This document shows positions 1 to 8,280 of a DNA stretch of 30,515 bases, piece by piece. A program made the position numbers and the translations under genes. Under the pieces are notes generated by a model. It had not been told where the DNA came from. It did not search any database and saw nothing but the letters and a program-made list of their open reading frames with translations. Position 1 is the first letter of the stretch, and each line of letters opens with the position of its first letter. This stretch comes from CAZDBA01 sp964503615 (GTDB taxonomy: Bacteria > Planctomycetota > Planctomycetia > Pirellulales > Pirellulaceae), in contig CAZDBA010000046.1 in NCBI GenBank assembly GCA_964503615.1, positions 1 through 30,515 of the forward strand. Direction: 5' to 3'.

Positions 1-1343
1 GACAAACCATACGAGTCGCTGTACGCTGCTGAGTTTGCTGCGTCATGACTGTGTATTGCTGTGGGACTTGCTTAACAACAGGAACTTGCACTGTGTAGTT
101 CTGTGGAACTTGCTCAGTGTAAGGAACGTTAACAGTGTAGTTCTGAGTTACGTTCTCTGTGAAAGGAACAGTAACAGTGTAGTTCTGAGTAACGTTCTCA
201 GTGTAAGGAACCATAACAGTGTAGTTCTGTGCAACCTGAGTTACGACAGGAACTGTAACTGTGTAGTTCTGAGCAACGGTCTCTGTGTAAGGAACGTTAA
301 CTGTATAAGCTTGCTGAGATTGAACAGGAANNNNNNNNNNNNNNNNNNNNNNNNNNNNNNNNNNNNNNNNNNNNNNNNNNNNNNNNNNNNNNNNNNNNNN
401 NNNNNNNNNNNNNNNNNNNNNNNNNNNNNNCTTGAACAGTGTAGTTCTGAGCAACGTTCTCTGTGTAAGGAACGCTGACAGTGTATGTCTGCTCTACAGT
501 GTCTGTATAAGGAACCATTACTGTGTAGTTCTGAGGAACTTGAGTAACAACAGGAACTTGAACAGTGTACTGCTGAGCAACGTTCTCTGTGTAAGGAACG
601 TTTACAGTGTAAGCTTGCTCAGATGAAACAGGAACTTGAACAGTGTAGTTCTGAGCAACGTTCTCTGTGTAAGGAACGCTGACAGTGTACTGCTGCTGTG
701 TGTTCTCTGTGTAAGGAACGCTTACAGAGTAAGTCTCAGTTCGCATCGTTGTCTGAGGAACTGTAACGTTGTACTGCTGAGGAACTTGCTCAGTGTAAGG
801 AACGCTAACAGTGTAGTTCTCAGTACGAGTACGACTTTGAGCAACGTTCTCTGTGTAAGCCTGCTCTGTCTGAACAGGAACCTGAACCATTACGGTGTAA
901 GATTGCTGCTGAGTAGTTGGGACTTGAACGTTAACTGTGTACTCACGAGTACGAGTCTCAGTCCTGTAACGAGTGCGTGTAACTGTACGCATCTCAGTTG
1001 CTGCCTGGTTCTCGTAAACAGTGCGAGTCTGATACTGAATTGTTGAACCGCAGCATCCGCCACCGTTAACAATTTGCCCACCAAATGAGCCATCGACAAT
1101 TTGGCCACCAAATGAGCCGCCAACTTGGCCACCAAATGAGCCATCAAGTATTTGGCCGCCAATAACTTGGCCACCACCATAAACAACACCACCGGCGTTG
1201 TACGGATCCACTACGGATCCTCCATAAACTGCACCCATTGGACTGACCACTTGGCCACATCCACAAGGTGAGTCGGCGTTAGCAATAGGTGCCGCTAATG
1301 CGAAACACGCTACAGCCAGAACGCCTAAGATGCGTTGAGACAT
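1..1343 (-). CDS. YTV-repeat secreted protein (partial, interrupted by assembly gap)
   Basis: Seen: the start ATG (1341-1343) has an AGGAGG site five bases upstream. The first 23 residues form a Sec signal peptide (MSQRILGVLAVACFALAAPIANA). A Gly-rich stretch with GGSFGGQ-type repeats and a Cys pair follows, then a long run of about 14-residue repeats of the type YTVxVPYTENVAQ(N/Q). The reading frame passes into the Ns at 331-430. On the other side the same repeats continue, in a frame shifted by one, to the window edge, ending with QQTQQR and a Cys. The 100 Ns are therefore a nominal gap and the gene is probably intact. Known: YTV repeats are a planctomycete-specific motif of cell-surface or exported proteins with unknown function. 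Inference: an exported fibrous or wall-associated protein. The C-terminus lies outside the window. Confidence 0.85.
331..430. other. Assembly gap (100 N)
   Basis: Exactly 100 Ns sit inside the 42-bp repeat tract of the YTV gene. The translation frame on the two sides differs by one base, so the true length is not 100. A multiple of three, of unknown size, would restore the frame. The gap probably reflects collapse or breakage of assembly in near-identical repeats. Confidence 0.97.
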
Positions 1344-1348
1344 AAAGT

Positions 1349-1354
1349 CCTCCT
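1349..1354 (-). promoter_or_regulatory. Strong Shine-Dalgarno of the YTV gene
   Basis: On the minus strand AGGAGG lies five bases before the ATG at 1343. It is stronger than the upstream sequence of most genes here, which suggests a highly translated exported protein and fixes the start. Confidence 0.7.
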
Positions 1355-1457
1355 CGAAACGAGATTCAATGTAACTAAAACTTGCAAGTGAAAAAGGTTG
1401 TTAACCTGTGAAACGTTAATAAGTTAGTGAACTTACCAATCCGCCGATGGTTAGGAA

Positions 1458-1473
1458 TATGACTTTTGTCATA
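1458..1473. promoter_or_regulatory. Short perfect inverted repeat upstream of YTV gene
   Basis: TATGAC, four Ts, then GTCATA forms a perfect dyad about 115 bp upstream of the YTV gene start. It could be an operator or a small hairpin. It has no T-tract typical of a terminator. Its role is not known. Confidence 0.25.
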
Positions 1474-2108
1474 CTCTGGTGAAAAGACGGATAAGTTGCG
1501 CAGAACATGCGCGTTGGTAGGAATACGTCCTTGATTCTAACCTCTACACTTTCAATGGCAACGAGTTAGGTAAAAATAATCGAATTTTCCTTCTATCCCG
1601 AAAGGGTAAATAGTGAGTAAGCCTAAATTCCCGCAGTTTGGGAAACAATCTAAGCCCGTTATATTCGAATATCCGGATCATATACATTGTTGGACAGGTC
1701 ATAAAAACCGTTTTCCGAAGGCAAATTCTTCTGCGGAAAGCAACAGATTGATGATCTGGTTCAAACTCGCGGGTCGAATCGAGCCCTGCAACAAAATCTA
1801 GAACTAGGCGAATTTGCTTCAAAGTGTCCAAAATCTCGGGTTTTCTGAGATGTTGCACTATGTACAAGGGCCAAACGACTCCGCTGACAGACAACCGATT
1901 GACTTTTGCCGCTATTAATGACCTGTCTGATAAGCTTAAAATCGCACTGAATTTCCTGCTCATCAAGCCGACAACGATTTTTTAGCTTGTCTTTCCCCCT
2001 GCATAGGTGGTGGGAGTAGGTTCGAAGAAACCTGTCGAGCTGGCGAAGAAAATCGGTCTGATCGCAATACAAAACCAAACCGTCCAAGAAAGGGCCACGA
2101 AAACATAG

Positions 2109-2642
2109 ATGACGTTAAATCGATGGACAAGAAGGCTCCACCGCTGGGGTGCCATTCTGACTTTATTGCCGCTGGGGCTGGTTATTGCAACCGGCTTGCT
2201 TCTCCAACTCAAAAAACAACTGCCATGGGTCCAACCGGCGACGGTCCGCGCCGAAGTTGACCATCCTGAGATTTCGTTCAACGAGTTGCTGGATTCCGCA
2301 AAGACAGATCCGAATGCGGCTGTTGAGGATTGGCAAGATATTGATCGGATCGACGTCAGACCAAAACGCGGAATCGCAAAAATTCGTTGTAAGAATCGGT
2401 GGGAACTACAAGTTGATTTGGCAGACGGAAAAATACTTGCGTCGAACTACAGGCGAAGTGACTTGATTGAGAGTCTTCATGACGGTTCGTTTTTTTCCGA
2501 TGGTGCAAAACTATGGATCTTTTTCCCCAACGGTTTGATCCTGTTCGGACTTTGGGTAAGCGGAATCTACCTTTGGCTACTTCCGTTTTTGGCAAAACGA
2601 AAAAAGAAGAAACGTCTGCGCCAAAAAAATGAACTGAAATAG
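2109..2642 (+). CDS. PepSY-associated TM-like membrane protein
   Basis: 177 residues. A stop codon directly precedes the ATG, so this start is fixed. Seen: the N-terminal RRLHRWGAI block leads into a membrane helix (about 13-33). A soluble region of about 100 residues follows with a PepSY-like section (FNELLDSA..., IDRIDVRPKRGIAKIR, LQVDLADGKIL). A second helix (about 143-165) precedes a strongly basic tail (KRKKKKRLRQK). Known: PepSY-TM proteins have a conserved RxxHRW motif at the first helix and are often linked to iron uptake or membrane redox proteins. This one is a minimal two-helix form. Inference: a small inner-membrane protein with a periplasmic PepSY-like domain. The next gene starts 70 bp downstream and could be co-transcribed, but the functions do not connect. 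Confidence 0.7.
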   Translation: MTLNRWTRRLHRWGAILTLLPLGLVIATGLLLQLKKQLPWVQPATVRAEVDHPEISFNELLDSAKTDPNAAVEDWQDIDRIDVRPKRGIAKIRCKNRWELQVDLADGKILASNYRRSDLIESLHDGSFFSDGAKLWIFFPNGLILFGLWVSGIYLWLLPFLAKRKKKKRLRQKNELK

Positions 2643-2712
2643 GCAAAGCCGACCGAGTCGGAATTCGTTTCTGTATACCGATATTGCATTCGAGTTAGAA
2701 AAGATCAATCTC

Positions 2713-3618
2713 ATGGCGACATTAATTACCGGCGCAACCGGATTTGTAGGACGATACCTTTTGGAGCGAATCGAGAACCCGATCGTAACCAGTCGCAATG
2801 CCGAACGGGCGAAATCTAAATTGGGCGATTCGGTTTGTGATGTTGTTCAATGGGATCCAGTCAAACAACCGATTCCCCTTGATCCGAGCATGCAAGTTGA
2901 TTCAGTCATCAATTTGATGGGAGAACCGATTGCTGAGGGAAGGTGGACCAAGGAGAAGAGAAAGCGGATCCTTGATAGTCGAGTTTTGGGAACACGGAAC
3001 CTAATCGCCGGCCTGAAAACATTGGAACAGGCTCCCAAGTCGTTCATCTCGGCATCAGCAGTTGGGATTTATGGAGACCAAGGCGATACCATGATCGACG
3101 AGTCCGGTAGCCATGATGATAGTTTCATGGCGAATGTCTGTCGGGACTGGGAGACCGCAGCATTAGAGTATGCCAGCGCGGGTGTCCGCGTCGCAGTCGT
3201 TCGAATTGGAATTGTTTTGGGACTGGAGGGCGGCGCGCTGGAAAAGTTGGTTCCGATTTTTAAATGGGGGTTGGGCGGAGCATTAGGTAGCGGAAAACAG
3301 TATGTCCCCTGGATCCACGTTATTGACCTCGCCAACATGTTTCAATGGCTGTTGGAAACTCCGTCCGCTTCTGGCGTGTTCAATGGCACGGCCCCAAATC
3401 CGGTTACCAACACCGAACAAACCAAAGCGATCGCCAACGCCGTTCGACGACCTGCTCTGTTGCCCGTACCCAAGTTTGCGGTAAAGCTCATGCTTGGCGA
3501 GTTCGCAGATTGTCTTTTCAATTCACAACGGGTGATTCCCAAATCAGCTTTGAACCGCGGTTTCAAATTCGAGTTTGAAACGATTCAAAGCGCGCTCAAG
3601 CAGATCGTTGAAAGCTGA
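2713..3618 (+). CDS. TIGR01777-family NAD(P)-binding epimerase (YfcH/SDR39U1 type)
   Basis: 301 residues, the normal length of the family. Seen: the Rossmann glycine motif GATGFVG at residues 7-13, the characteristic NLMGEPIAEGRWT block, SASAVGIYG, RIGIVLG, then PWIHVIDLA and FNGTAPNPVTN, which all match YfcH/SDR39U1 proteins. The C-terminal section (LLPVPKFAVKLMLGEFA...S.RVIP..L...GF.F) corresponds to the DUF1731 tail. Known: these are extended short-chain dehydrogenase/reductase-like proteins whose substrate is unknown in bacteria. The gene ends before a bidirectional hairpin and faces the convergent AP2-like gene. Family assignment is firm; biochemical role is open. Confidence 0.93.
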   Translation: MATLITGATGFVGRYLLERIENPIVTSRNAERAKSKLGDSVCDVVQWDPVKQPIPLDPSMQVDSVINLMGEPIAEGRWTKEKRKRILDSRVLGTRNLIAGLKTLEQAPKSFISASAVGIYGDQGDTMIDESGSHDDSFMANVCRDWETAALEYASAGVRVAVVRIGIVLGLEGGALEKLVPIFKWGLGGALGSGKQYVPWIHVIDLANMFQWLLETPSASGVFNGTAPNPVTNTEQTKAIANAVRRPALLPVPKFAVKLMLGEFADCLFNSQRVIPKSALNRGFKFEFETIQSALKQIVES

Positions 3619-3679
3619 TGTTGCCAATCGCATTGCTCAAAACTGGCGAGGATTCGAGTTGAGAATCTGAGTTTCCATT

Positions 3680-3717
3680 AAAAAAACCGGCCCAAGCAAT
3701 GCATGCTGGACCGGTTT
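3680..3717 (-). terminator. Terminator hairpin between convergent genes
   Basis: AAACCGG (3684-3690) pairs with CCGGTTT (3711-3717), and the inner CC-AGCA / TGCT-GG pairs continue the stem with one mismatch and one bulge. On the minus strand the stem is followed by a run of seven Ts, so it fits an intrinsic terminator for the AP2-like gene. It may also end the epimerase transcript from the other side. Confidence 0.75.
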
Positions 3718-3747
3718 AATCTCGTTTCCACAAGTCAAAAAGACGAT

Positions 3748-4446
3748 TTACTTTCGTCGCTTCTTTTTGGCTGCTTTCTTCTTGCCCGCTTTTTTCTTGG
3801 CGGCTTTCTTTTTAGTCACCTTCTTCTTGGCTGCTTTCTTTTTAGCTGCCTTTTTCTTGGTGGGCTTCTTTTTCTTGGTGGGCTTCTTTTTCGATGATTT
3901 CTTCTTAGCGGCCTTCTTCTTCTTTGCTTTTTTCTTGCCCGGTTTTCTTCGGCTGTTGTTCTTGCTCACGACCTTTTTGCCTAATTGTTTTGACAACAAC
4001 GATTCAACTTTGTCGCGATCCGCGATTTCTTTCTCGCGAGCCAGGCAAGCCAGTTGATAAGCAAGCTTTTTGCCGTACTTTTCAACAGAAAAGCTGACCT
4101 TCTCCCGATCACCATTTTCGGCTCGCCAAGCTGCAACGTAGGAACTGTAGGTAACGTCCTCTAAGCTATTTGAGGGATTTACTGCCAGATGAACTCCGAC
4201 TCGTCCCGATTTGTTTCGAACCGACTTTACATCCTTCGATGTTACAGGGGGAGGCAATTCGTCAACCCACTCTTCGTAACACGCAACCGCAGCCGCTAAT
4301 GCCTTTCGCTTGCCACCACACTCTTTGTCTGAGAAGAATTGATTACGCTTTTCCTCTTTCCTCGCAATTCGCACCATAAAACCATAGGTGCCTCTCTCAT
4401 GGATATCGAATCGAGTGATTCCTTTACGGACTCGTTTTGTAGGCAT
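3748..4446 (-). CDS. Two AP2-like domains with histone-H1-like lysine tail
   Basis: 232 residues. Seen: residues about 8-62 and about 81-138 are two related units. Each has a Gly/Arg beta region, an aromatic strand (YGFMVRIARK; YVAAWRAENG), a strand ending in F (NQFFSDKECGGK; KVSFSVEKYGKK), then an Ala-rich helix. This is the layout of an AP2/ERF DNA-binding domain. Residues about 165-232 are almost only Lys and Ala with a few Pro/Thr, in KKKAA-type repeats, like bacterial histone-H1/HC1 tails. Known: AP2 domains bind DNA, and lysine-rich H1-like tails bind DNA non-specifically. Inference: a nucleoid-associated or chromatin-like DNA-binding protein acting in the cytoplasm. The gene stands alone with its own terminator. 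The AP2 call rests on pattern only and is less certain than the tail. Confidence 0.7.
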   Translation of the reverse strand: MPTKRVRKGITRFDIHERGTYGFMVRIARKEEKRNQFFSDKECGGKRKALAAAVACYEEWVDELPPPVTSKDVKSVRNKSGRVGVHLAVNPSNSLEDVTYSSYVAAWRAENGDREKVSFSVEKYGKKLAYQLACLAREKEIADRDKVESLLSKQLGKKVVSKNNSRRKPGKKKAKKKKAAKKKSSKKKPTKKKKPTKKKAAKKKAAKKKVTKKKAAKKKAGKKKAAKKKRRK

Positions 4447-4585
4447 TTAAACATGTCTCTTCATAGATCATCAAATTGTTATGCCGGATTATGATTCTTT
4501 TTATGAGTTGAGCAAGGCTGACTTAAAAAAAAATGATAATGTGCAAAACGTTCAAACCCAGCGTGCCTTCTTTGTAAATAAGTTG

Positions 4586-5920
4586 TTAAGAAAAACTCTC
4601 TGAAAGCAGAGGAACAATTTCAAGAGAACGGAGCTGTTCGCTGATAGCAAGTCTTGGGGAAACAAAAACGCGTACTTGCTTTACAAAGTTGTCGAATTGA
4701 TCGTTGGCTAAAGATCTTACAACAGGAGAAAGGTCGCCGAGCTTTCTGGATTCTTCTGTCTTAATTTTGAAAACATCCACATCGAACTGCACTTCCAGTC
4801 CGACAGGCGGTGCATCGAGCAGGATTTCATTGCTATTCACTTTAAGTTCAGGATGAAAAGAATTGATCGCTTGAGCTATTCGTTCTGTTGCTCTCACCAA
4901 TTCGGTGTAAGGTTTACGCGCGATCTTGTGGTGTAGATGGGGGAGTTCATGGTGTCCGAATTGTCCCCATCGCTTGTAGAGGTGACGAGTCTTGCCAAAC
5001 AGCCCGTCCAGTAACGGTTTGGCCAATCCATCGCTGTCCCAGCCATACAACAACGTTGCAATTTGATCGTCACTACAAAGGAAGAGTTGCTCAAAATCTT
5101 TCTTATTAAGCTTGCCGCTGATCAAGTAAAACGCTCTTTGGAACATCGCAGTGGCACTTCGGACTGCATGATGCCAGTAAACTTCGCTAAACATCACATA
5201 TCGGGCAAAGACCATAAGCTCCGCAGCTGTTTTGCCTTTTTCGGTAATCGCAATTCGGTTTCCCTTTTGATTCAGACACAAACTGCTGATCAAACGTGGA
5301 GAATCAAAATTCCGACCATAGGGCACGCCTGCATGCAAGCTGTCACGTACCAAGTAGTCCATTTTGTCGACGTCGATCGGACCGGAGAGAATGGAGGAGA
5401 TGATCTCCTTTTGCGGTCCAATGTTTTTGTTCAGTAAGTTGTTCACGTCTTCTGGCTTCAGATCCCAATCTTCCTGAAGAGCTGCAGAAATTTCTGTCGA
5501 TTTGAGGATGGCCCCGGCCAAAGATTCATGGTGGGGAATACAATCCAGTTGGAGATCCTCAAGCGGGTGGCAAAACGGCCAGTGAGCGATGTCATGTAGC
5601 AAAGCGGAAACGATCAACAATTCTGCATCGCGATCGGTCACCCGTTCGCAGAATCTACCATCACCCGCCAGGTTTCTCAGGACCAATAGTGTTAGTCGGT
5701 AAACACCCAGAGAGTGTTCAAATCGCGAATGGGTTGCGCCGGGGTAGACCCACGACACGAAACCCAATTGGCTGACCTTTTTCAATCGTTGAAACGCCGC
5801 CGAATCGATCAGGCGCATGATTCGGGGCGTTACTGGCACGTCGACTTGATCGGGCAAGCGGATCAATGATTTCGGAAACGAAAGTGCTTCGATCTCCGGA
5901 ATGAGTTGAAGCGAATTCAT
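4586..5920 (-). CDS. HD-domain phosphohydrolase (dGTPase/SAMHD1-like, COG1078 type)
   Basis: 444 residues. Seen: the family's opening section with AAFQRLKKVSQLG and the block THSRFEHSLGVY (His64, His69), then LLHDIAHWPFCHPLE with the HD pair (His109-Asp110), and IDVDKMDYLVRD (about 182-193), which supplies the downstream metal-binding Asp. Known: HD metal sites in this group hydrolyse phosphomonoesters or dNTPs. COG1078 proteins resemble SAMHD1, but most are uncharacterised. Inference: a cytoplasmic nucleotide phosphohydrolase; the substrate cannot be told. The gene begins 11 bp after the stop of the zinc-ribbon membrane protein gene, so the two probably share a transcript. The 139 bp downstream show no clear terminator. 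Confidence 0.88.
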   Translation of the reverse strand: MNSLQLIPEIEALSFPKSLIRLPDQVDVPVTPRIMRLIDSAAFQRLKKVSQLGFVSWVYPGATHSRFEHSLGVYRLTLLVLRNLAGDGRFCERVTDRDAELLIVSALLHDIAHWPFCHPLEDLQLDCIPHHESLAGAILKSTEISAALQEDWDLKPEDVNNLLNKNIGPQKEIISSILSGPIDVDKMDYLVRDSLHAGVPYGRNFDSPRLISSLCLNQKGNRIAITEKGKTAAELMVFARYVMFSEVYWHHAVRSATAMFQRAFYLISGKLNKKDFEQLFLCSDDQIATLLYGWDSDGLAKPLLDGLFGKTRHLYKRWGQFGHHELPHLHHKIARKPYTELVRATERIAQAINSFHPELKVNSNEILLDAPPVGLEVQFDVDVFKIKTEESRKLGDLSPVVRSLANDQFDNFVKQVRVFVSPRLAISEQLRSLEIVPLLSESFS

Positions 5921-5931
5921 GGCTTAAAGAC

Positions 5932-6711
5932 CTAAAGCCCCCAGCTGGATAACGTGACACCCATCGCATCAAACATTTCCAACAATTCAACTACTGCCGG
6001 GCGGTCTCGAGTGCCGCGCGTTGGGGCGGACTGCGCTCCACCTGGAATAGTTGCAACACCAGTAAGAAATCGGCACAGTAAACAGCAACTCAAATACAAA
6101 CCGACATGCATCAGTCCGTTGAGATAGTCCAAGTCCAATGCCAACGTGGCTGCTCCTGCTCCGGCAACCAACATAACTCCCAGCGCGACAAAAGCACCGG
6201 TTTGCCCCATGTCTACAAACGCGTAGTTCATCAGAGGCACGAGCGTCCAAAGCAAAGCGTAAACCGCCGCGCAACTGAGAATCCGCATCCACAATTCCTG
6301 CCCGGCAAAGATACCCAGTTCCTGATCTCTAAGGAACGTATAGCCCGCAAAGCAAAGCGGGACAGCAAGCGCAATCGCACCGAACCAAAACAGCCAGCCG
6401 GGCATTTCCTCTGGGGAAGTAAAGAAAGTTCGCATCAACAGCGACAAGATCAAAAAGCCAACAATCGTACAGGCGATAATCGCAATTTGAATCCCGGAAA
6501 GATTAGTTTCTTTCCTGACGATCGGCTTAAGTATCGACTTTCCCTTAGCATCTTTGGGACCCGCATCTGGGGTGTGGACAACGACCTCTTCGGTTTTGTT
6601 CGGAATCCGGATCTGCTTTTTACATTTTGGGCAAGGTCCTTCGCGCCCAGCAAATTTGTCGCTGACATTAAATCGCGTGTGACATCCCGAGCAGGTAACA
6701 CGAATAGGCAT
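5932..6711 (-). CDS. Zinc-ribbon (MJ0042-like) polytopic membrane protein
   Basis: 259 residues. Seen: an N-terminal zinc ribbon with CxxC pairs at Cys7/Cys10 and Cys27/Cys30 around HTRFNVSDKFAG, ending in RIP. This is the MJ0042/zinc-ribbon form that heads many planctomycete and myxobacterial membrane proteins. A linker to about residue 70 is followed by five hydrophobic segments (about 73-95, 103-128, 137-163, 170-194 and 200-222). The end is a soluble tail of about 35 residues containing PTRGTRDRPAVVELLE. Inference: the ribbon is cytoplasmic and the rest lies in the inner membrane. Function is unknown. It lies immediately upstream of the HD hydrolase gene (11-bp gap), so a shared transcript is likely. 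Confidence 0.75.
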   Translation of the reverse strand: MPIRVTCSGCHTRFNVSDKFAGREGPCPKCKKQIRIPNKTEEVVVHTPDAGPKDAKGKSILKPIVRKETNLSGIQIAIIACTIVGFLILSLLMRTFFTSPEEMPGWLFWFGAIALAVPLCFAGYTFLRDQELGIFAGQELWMRILSCAAVYALLWTLVPLMNYAFVDMGQTGAFVALGVMLVAGAGAATLALDLDYLNGLMHVGLYLSCCLLCRFLTGVATIPGGAQSAPTRGTRDRPAVVELLEMFDAMGVTLSSWGL

Positions 6712-6829
6712 GTTTGAATATCGCCGGTGAGAGGAAAACTGTTTAGCAGGGAAGTGCTACGAGCAGCAAGACGACGCAAGGAACGAAAAACCACTTTCTG
6801 ACATTAATATAATCCCAGTTCCAATATTG

Positions 6830-7279
6830 TTACGTCAAGTCTAGCAACTCGTTTTCACTAAGCAGCCGAATTCCGCTTTTGTTGAGTGTTTCCGTTGCCA
6901 AATCGACATTATCGACCATCACGGCCACTACGGTTCCGCTTACCGACCGAACCAGGAGTGGATAAGTCTGAACCAAGTTGACTTCTGCCTGCAAAAGGGA
7001 AGTGCAGATATCGATCAGCGGTTCGTCATGTTCGATCACCACAGCGATCAGGTCGCTTTCGATCATAGCCAATCCGGCTCGTTCAAGGATCTCACGTCCC
7101 GCTTCGGGGTGGGAAAGAACCAAGCGAACAATGCAACATTCAGTCGAGTCGATAATGTTCAAAGCCAAGATTCGGGTTTTACCACCACGAAACCGACGTA
7201 GAACCTCTAATAATTGACCAACACGATTTTCAAGAAATACCGTGAACTGGCGGATTGTGGGAAAGTCGCGCCCCCGCAT
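6830..7279 (-). CDS. Tandem ACT-domain protein
   Basis: 149 residues from the chosen ATG. An in-frame upstream ATG at 7322-7324 would add 15 Gly/Glu-rich residues, but the domain begins directly at RGRDFPTIRQFTVFLENRVGQ. Seen: two successive ACT-like units. The first has FTVFLENRVGQLLEVLRRF and an Ile/Val-rich strand, then the LSHPEAGREILERAGL helix. The second runs from about LIDICTSLLQAEVNLVQTY to TVVAVMVDNVDLATETLNKSGIRLL. No catalytic domain is attached. Known: ACT domains bind amino acids or other small ligands and regulate enzymes. Free-standing ACT pairs resemble the regulatory subunits of acetolactate synthase, though the arrangement here is not diagnostic. Inference: a ligand-sensing regulator; its partner is not in the neighbourhood. 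Confidence 0.8.
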   Translation of the reverse strand: MRGRDFPTIRQFTVFLENRVGQLLEVLRRFRGGKTRILALNIIDSTECCIVRLVLSHPEAGREILERAGLAMIESDLIAVVIEHDEPLIDICTSLLQAEVNLVQTYPLLVRSVSGTVVAVMVDNVDLATETLNKSGIRLLSENELLDLT

Positions 7280-7537
7280 CGTTTCAAATTCGACTCCTGC
7301 GCCCGAGCCATCGCCTTCGTTCATTCCTCAATCTTCCGCAAAGTGATGCCGACGGCCGAACAAGCCAGATTCAGTGCTCAAAGCCAAAATCGCGAAAGCA
7401 AACTCGTGACATGACTTGAAAGCCTGTTCCAAATCGAGGCAGAATTCTCGGCTACATCCACTGGAATAATATTAAATCAATCCATAAAACTTTGTCTTCA
7501 ACGTCTTCCTGACGCAGACGGTACTGTAGGGCAACCC

Positions 7538-7951
7538 ATGACAGCGGTCAATCCAGAGAAATTCACGCTTCGAGAGCACGAAATCGAGATCCGAGTCCGG
7601 TATCAAGAAACCGATGCCCAGGGAATTGTGCACCACGCCAACTACCTCAGCTACTTTGAGATCGGCCGAATCGAAATGTTGCGAGCCGGCGGGGCAAGCT
7701 ACAAGGCGCTTGAAGACTCGGGGATCATGTTGGTCGTATCCGAAGCGTTTTTGGACTACGCGATGCCAGCCGTCTACGATGACTTGCTCAAACTCACTAC
7801 GACCTTGAAAAAGTCCAAAGGGGCTCGTATTCGACACGAGTACAAAATCGAACGTGGGTCCGATCTGATCGTTCAAGGCCACACAGTCGTGGCTGCACTT
7901 ACCCACGAAGGCAAAGTCGTACGCTTGCCCGATTGGTTGCAAGTCGGATGA
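7538..7951 (+). CDS. Acyl-CoA thioesterase, YbgC/4-hydroxybenzoyl-CoA type hot-dog fold
   Basis: 137 residues, typical length. Seen: RVRYQETDAQGIVHHANYLSYFEIGRIE, the signature of this subfamily. The Asp of ETDAQG is the expected catalytic residue and HHANY follows it. The remainder gives the expected hot-dog strands (LVVSEAFLDYAMPAVYDDLL, RIRHEYKIER, GHTVVAALTHEGKVVRLP). Known: YbgC-like enzymes hydrolyse short-chain or aromatic acyl-CoA thioesters in the cytoplasm, and in some bacteria they associate with Tol-Pal genes. No tol or pal gene is present here, so the substrate remains open. The gene is divergent from the ACT gene. Confidence 0.9.
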   Translation: MTAVNPEKFTLREHEIEIRVRYQETDAQGIVHHANYLSYFEIGRIEMLRAGGASYKALEDSGIMLVVSEAFLDYAMPAVYDDLLKLTTTLKKSKGARIRHEYKIERGSDLIVQGHTVVAALTHEGKVVRLPDWLQVG

Positions 7952-8280
7952 GCTTGGGTGGAATTTCGAGTAATTGCTTCACTTGCTCGCAGTCTGGTTT
8001 GTGTTGCCCAAGTCCCTTCATCAAAAAAACTCCAACGATTCCGCCAATAATCTCCGTTGGCAAAGTTTAACGATTAGCCAATCCGTTCCTTTCACGTTCA
8101 CAATCCGGGGCCGCTAGCGGGGAGCTTTGGTAAACTATTCCGACGTTCAAGTGCCTGTTAACGGGATGAAACGAGATGGTCCGATTTATCCGTCTGTGAG
8201 GTTGATCAGCCGTGATTATCCCCGTGCTTTAGCACCGCTTAGGCGGTGTCTGAGTTTATTGCCTTCAGAACGTGAACCCT
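7952..8280. other. Intergenic region before HtrA gene
   Basis: These 329 bp hold no convincing gene. They contain the 10-bp palindrome CCGCTAGCGG (8111-8120) and a REP-like hairpin at 8231-8250. The promoter of the HtrA gene should lie here; I cannot identify -35/-10 boxes with confidence. Confidence 0.5.
8231..8250 (+). repeat. REP-like palindromic element, copy 3
   Basis: AGCACCGC-TTAG-GCGGTGTC forms a 6-bp stem (CACCGC/GCGGTG, 8233-8248). It shares the TAGCACCG start and the GC-rich inverted core with the pair at 15496-15570. It lies about 30 bp before the HtrA start and has no T-tract. Confidence 0.5.

Larger units (their letters stand above)
1344..2108. other. Long intergenic region without a convincing gene
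   Basis: This 765-bp stretch separates the divergent YTV gene and PepSY-TM gene. Open frames occur on both strands (minus 1544-1966, 140 codons; plus 1613-1801, 62 codons; plus 1860-1985, 41 codons), but none has a recognisable domain, signal peptide or good ribosome site, and they overlap one another. The part next to 1343 should hold the YTV promoter. A 6-bp inverted repeat TATGAC-TTTT-GTCATA sits at 1458-1473. I see no RNA gene. Confidence 0.5.

Noticed and set aside
1..900. Regular 42-bp repeats that might suggest a CRISPR or satellite array
   Set aside because: The repeats are in-frame coding units of a YTV protein with no unique spacers.
35..1046. Plus-strand frames with repeated SVVLSNVLCVRN-type peptides
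   Set aside because: They are the antisense of the YTV repeats. The minus-strand frame has signal peptide, ribosome site and known motif.
1544..1966. 140-codon minus-strand frame
   Set aside because: No domain, no ribosome site, basic and composition-poor sequence, overlapping frames on both strands. Not enough to call a gene.
3767..4057. Plus-strand frame rich in Phe, Leu and Ala (FFLAAFF repeats)
   Set aside because: It is the antisense of the Lys/Ala codons of the H1-like tail, an artefact of AAG/AAA repeats.
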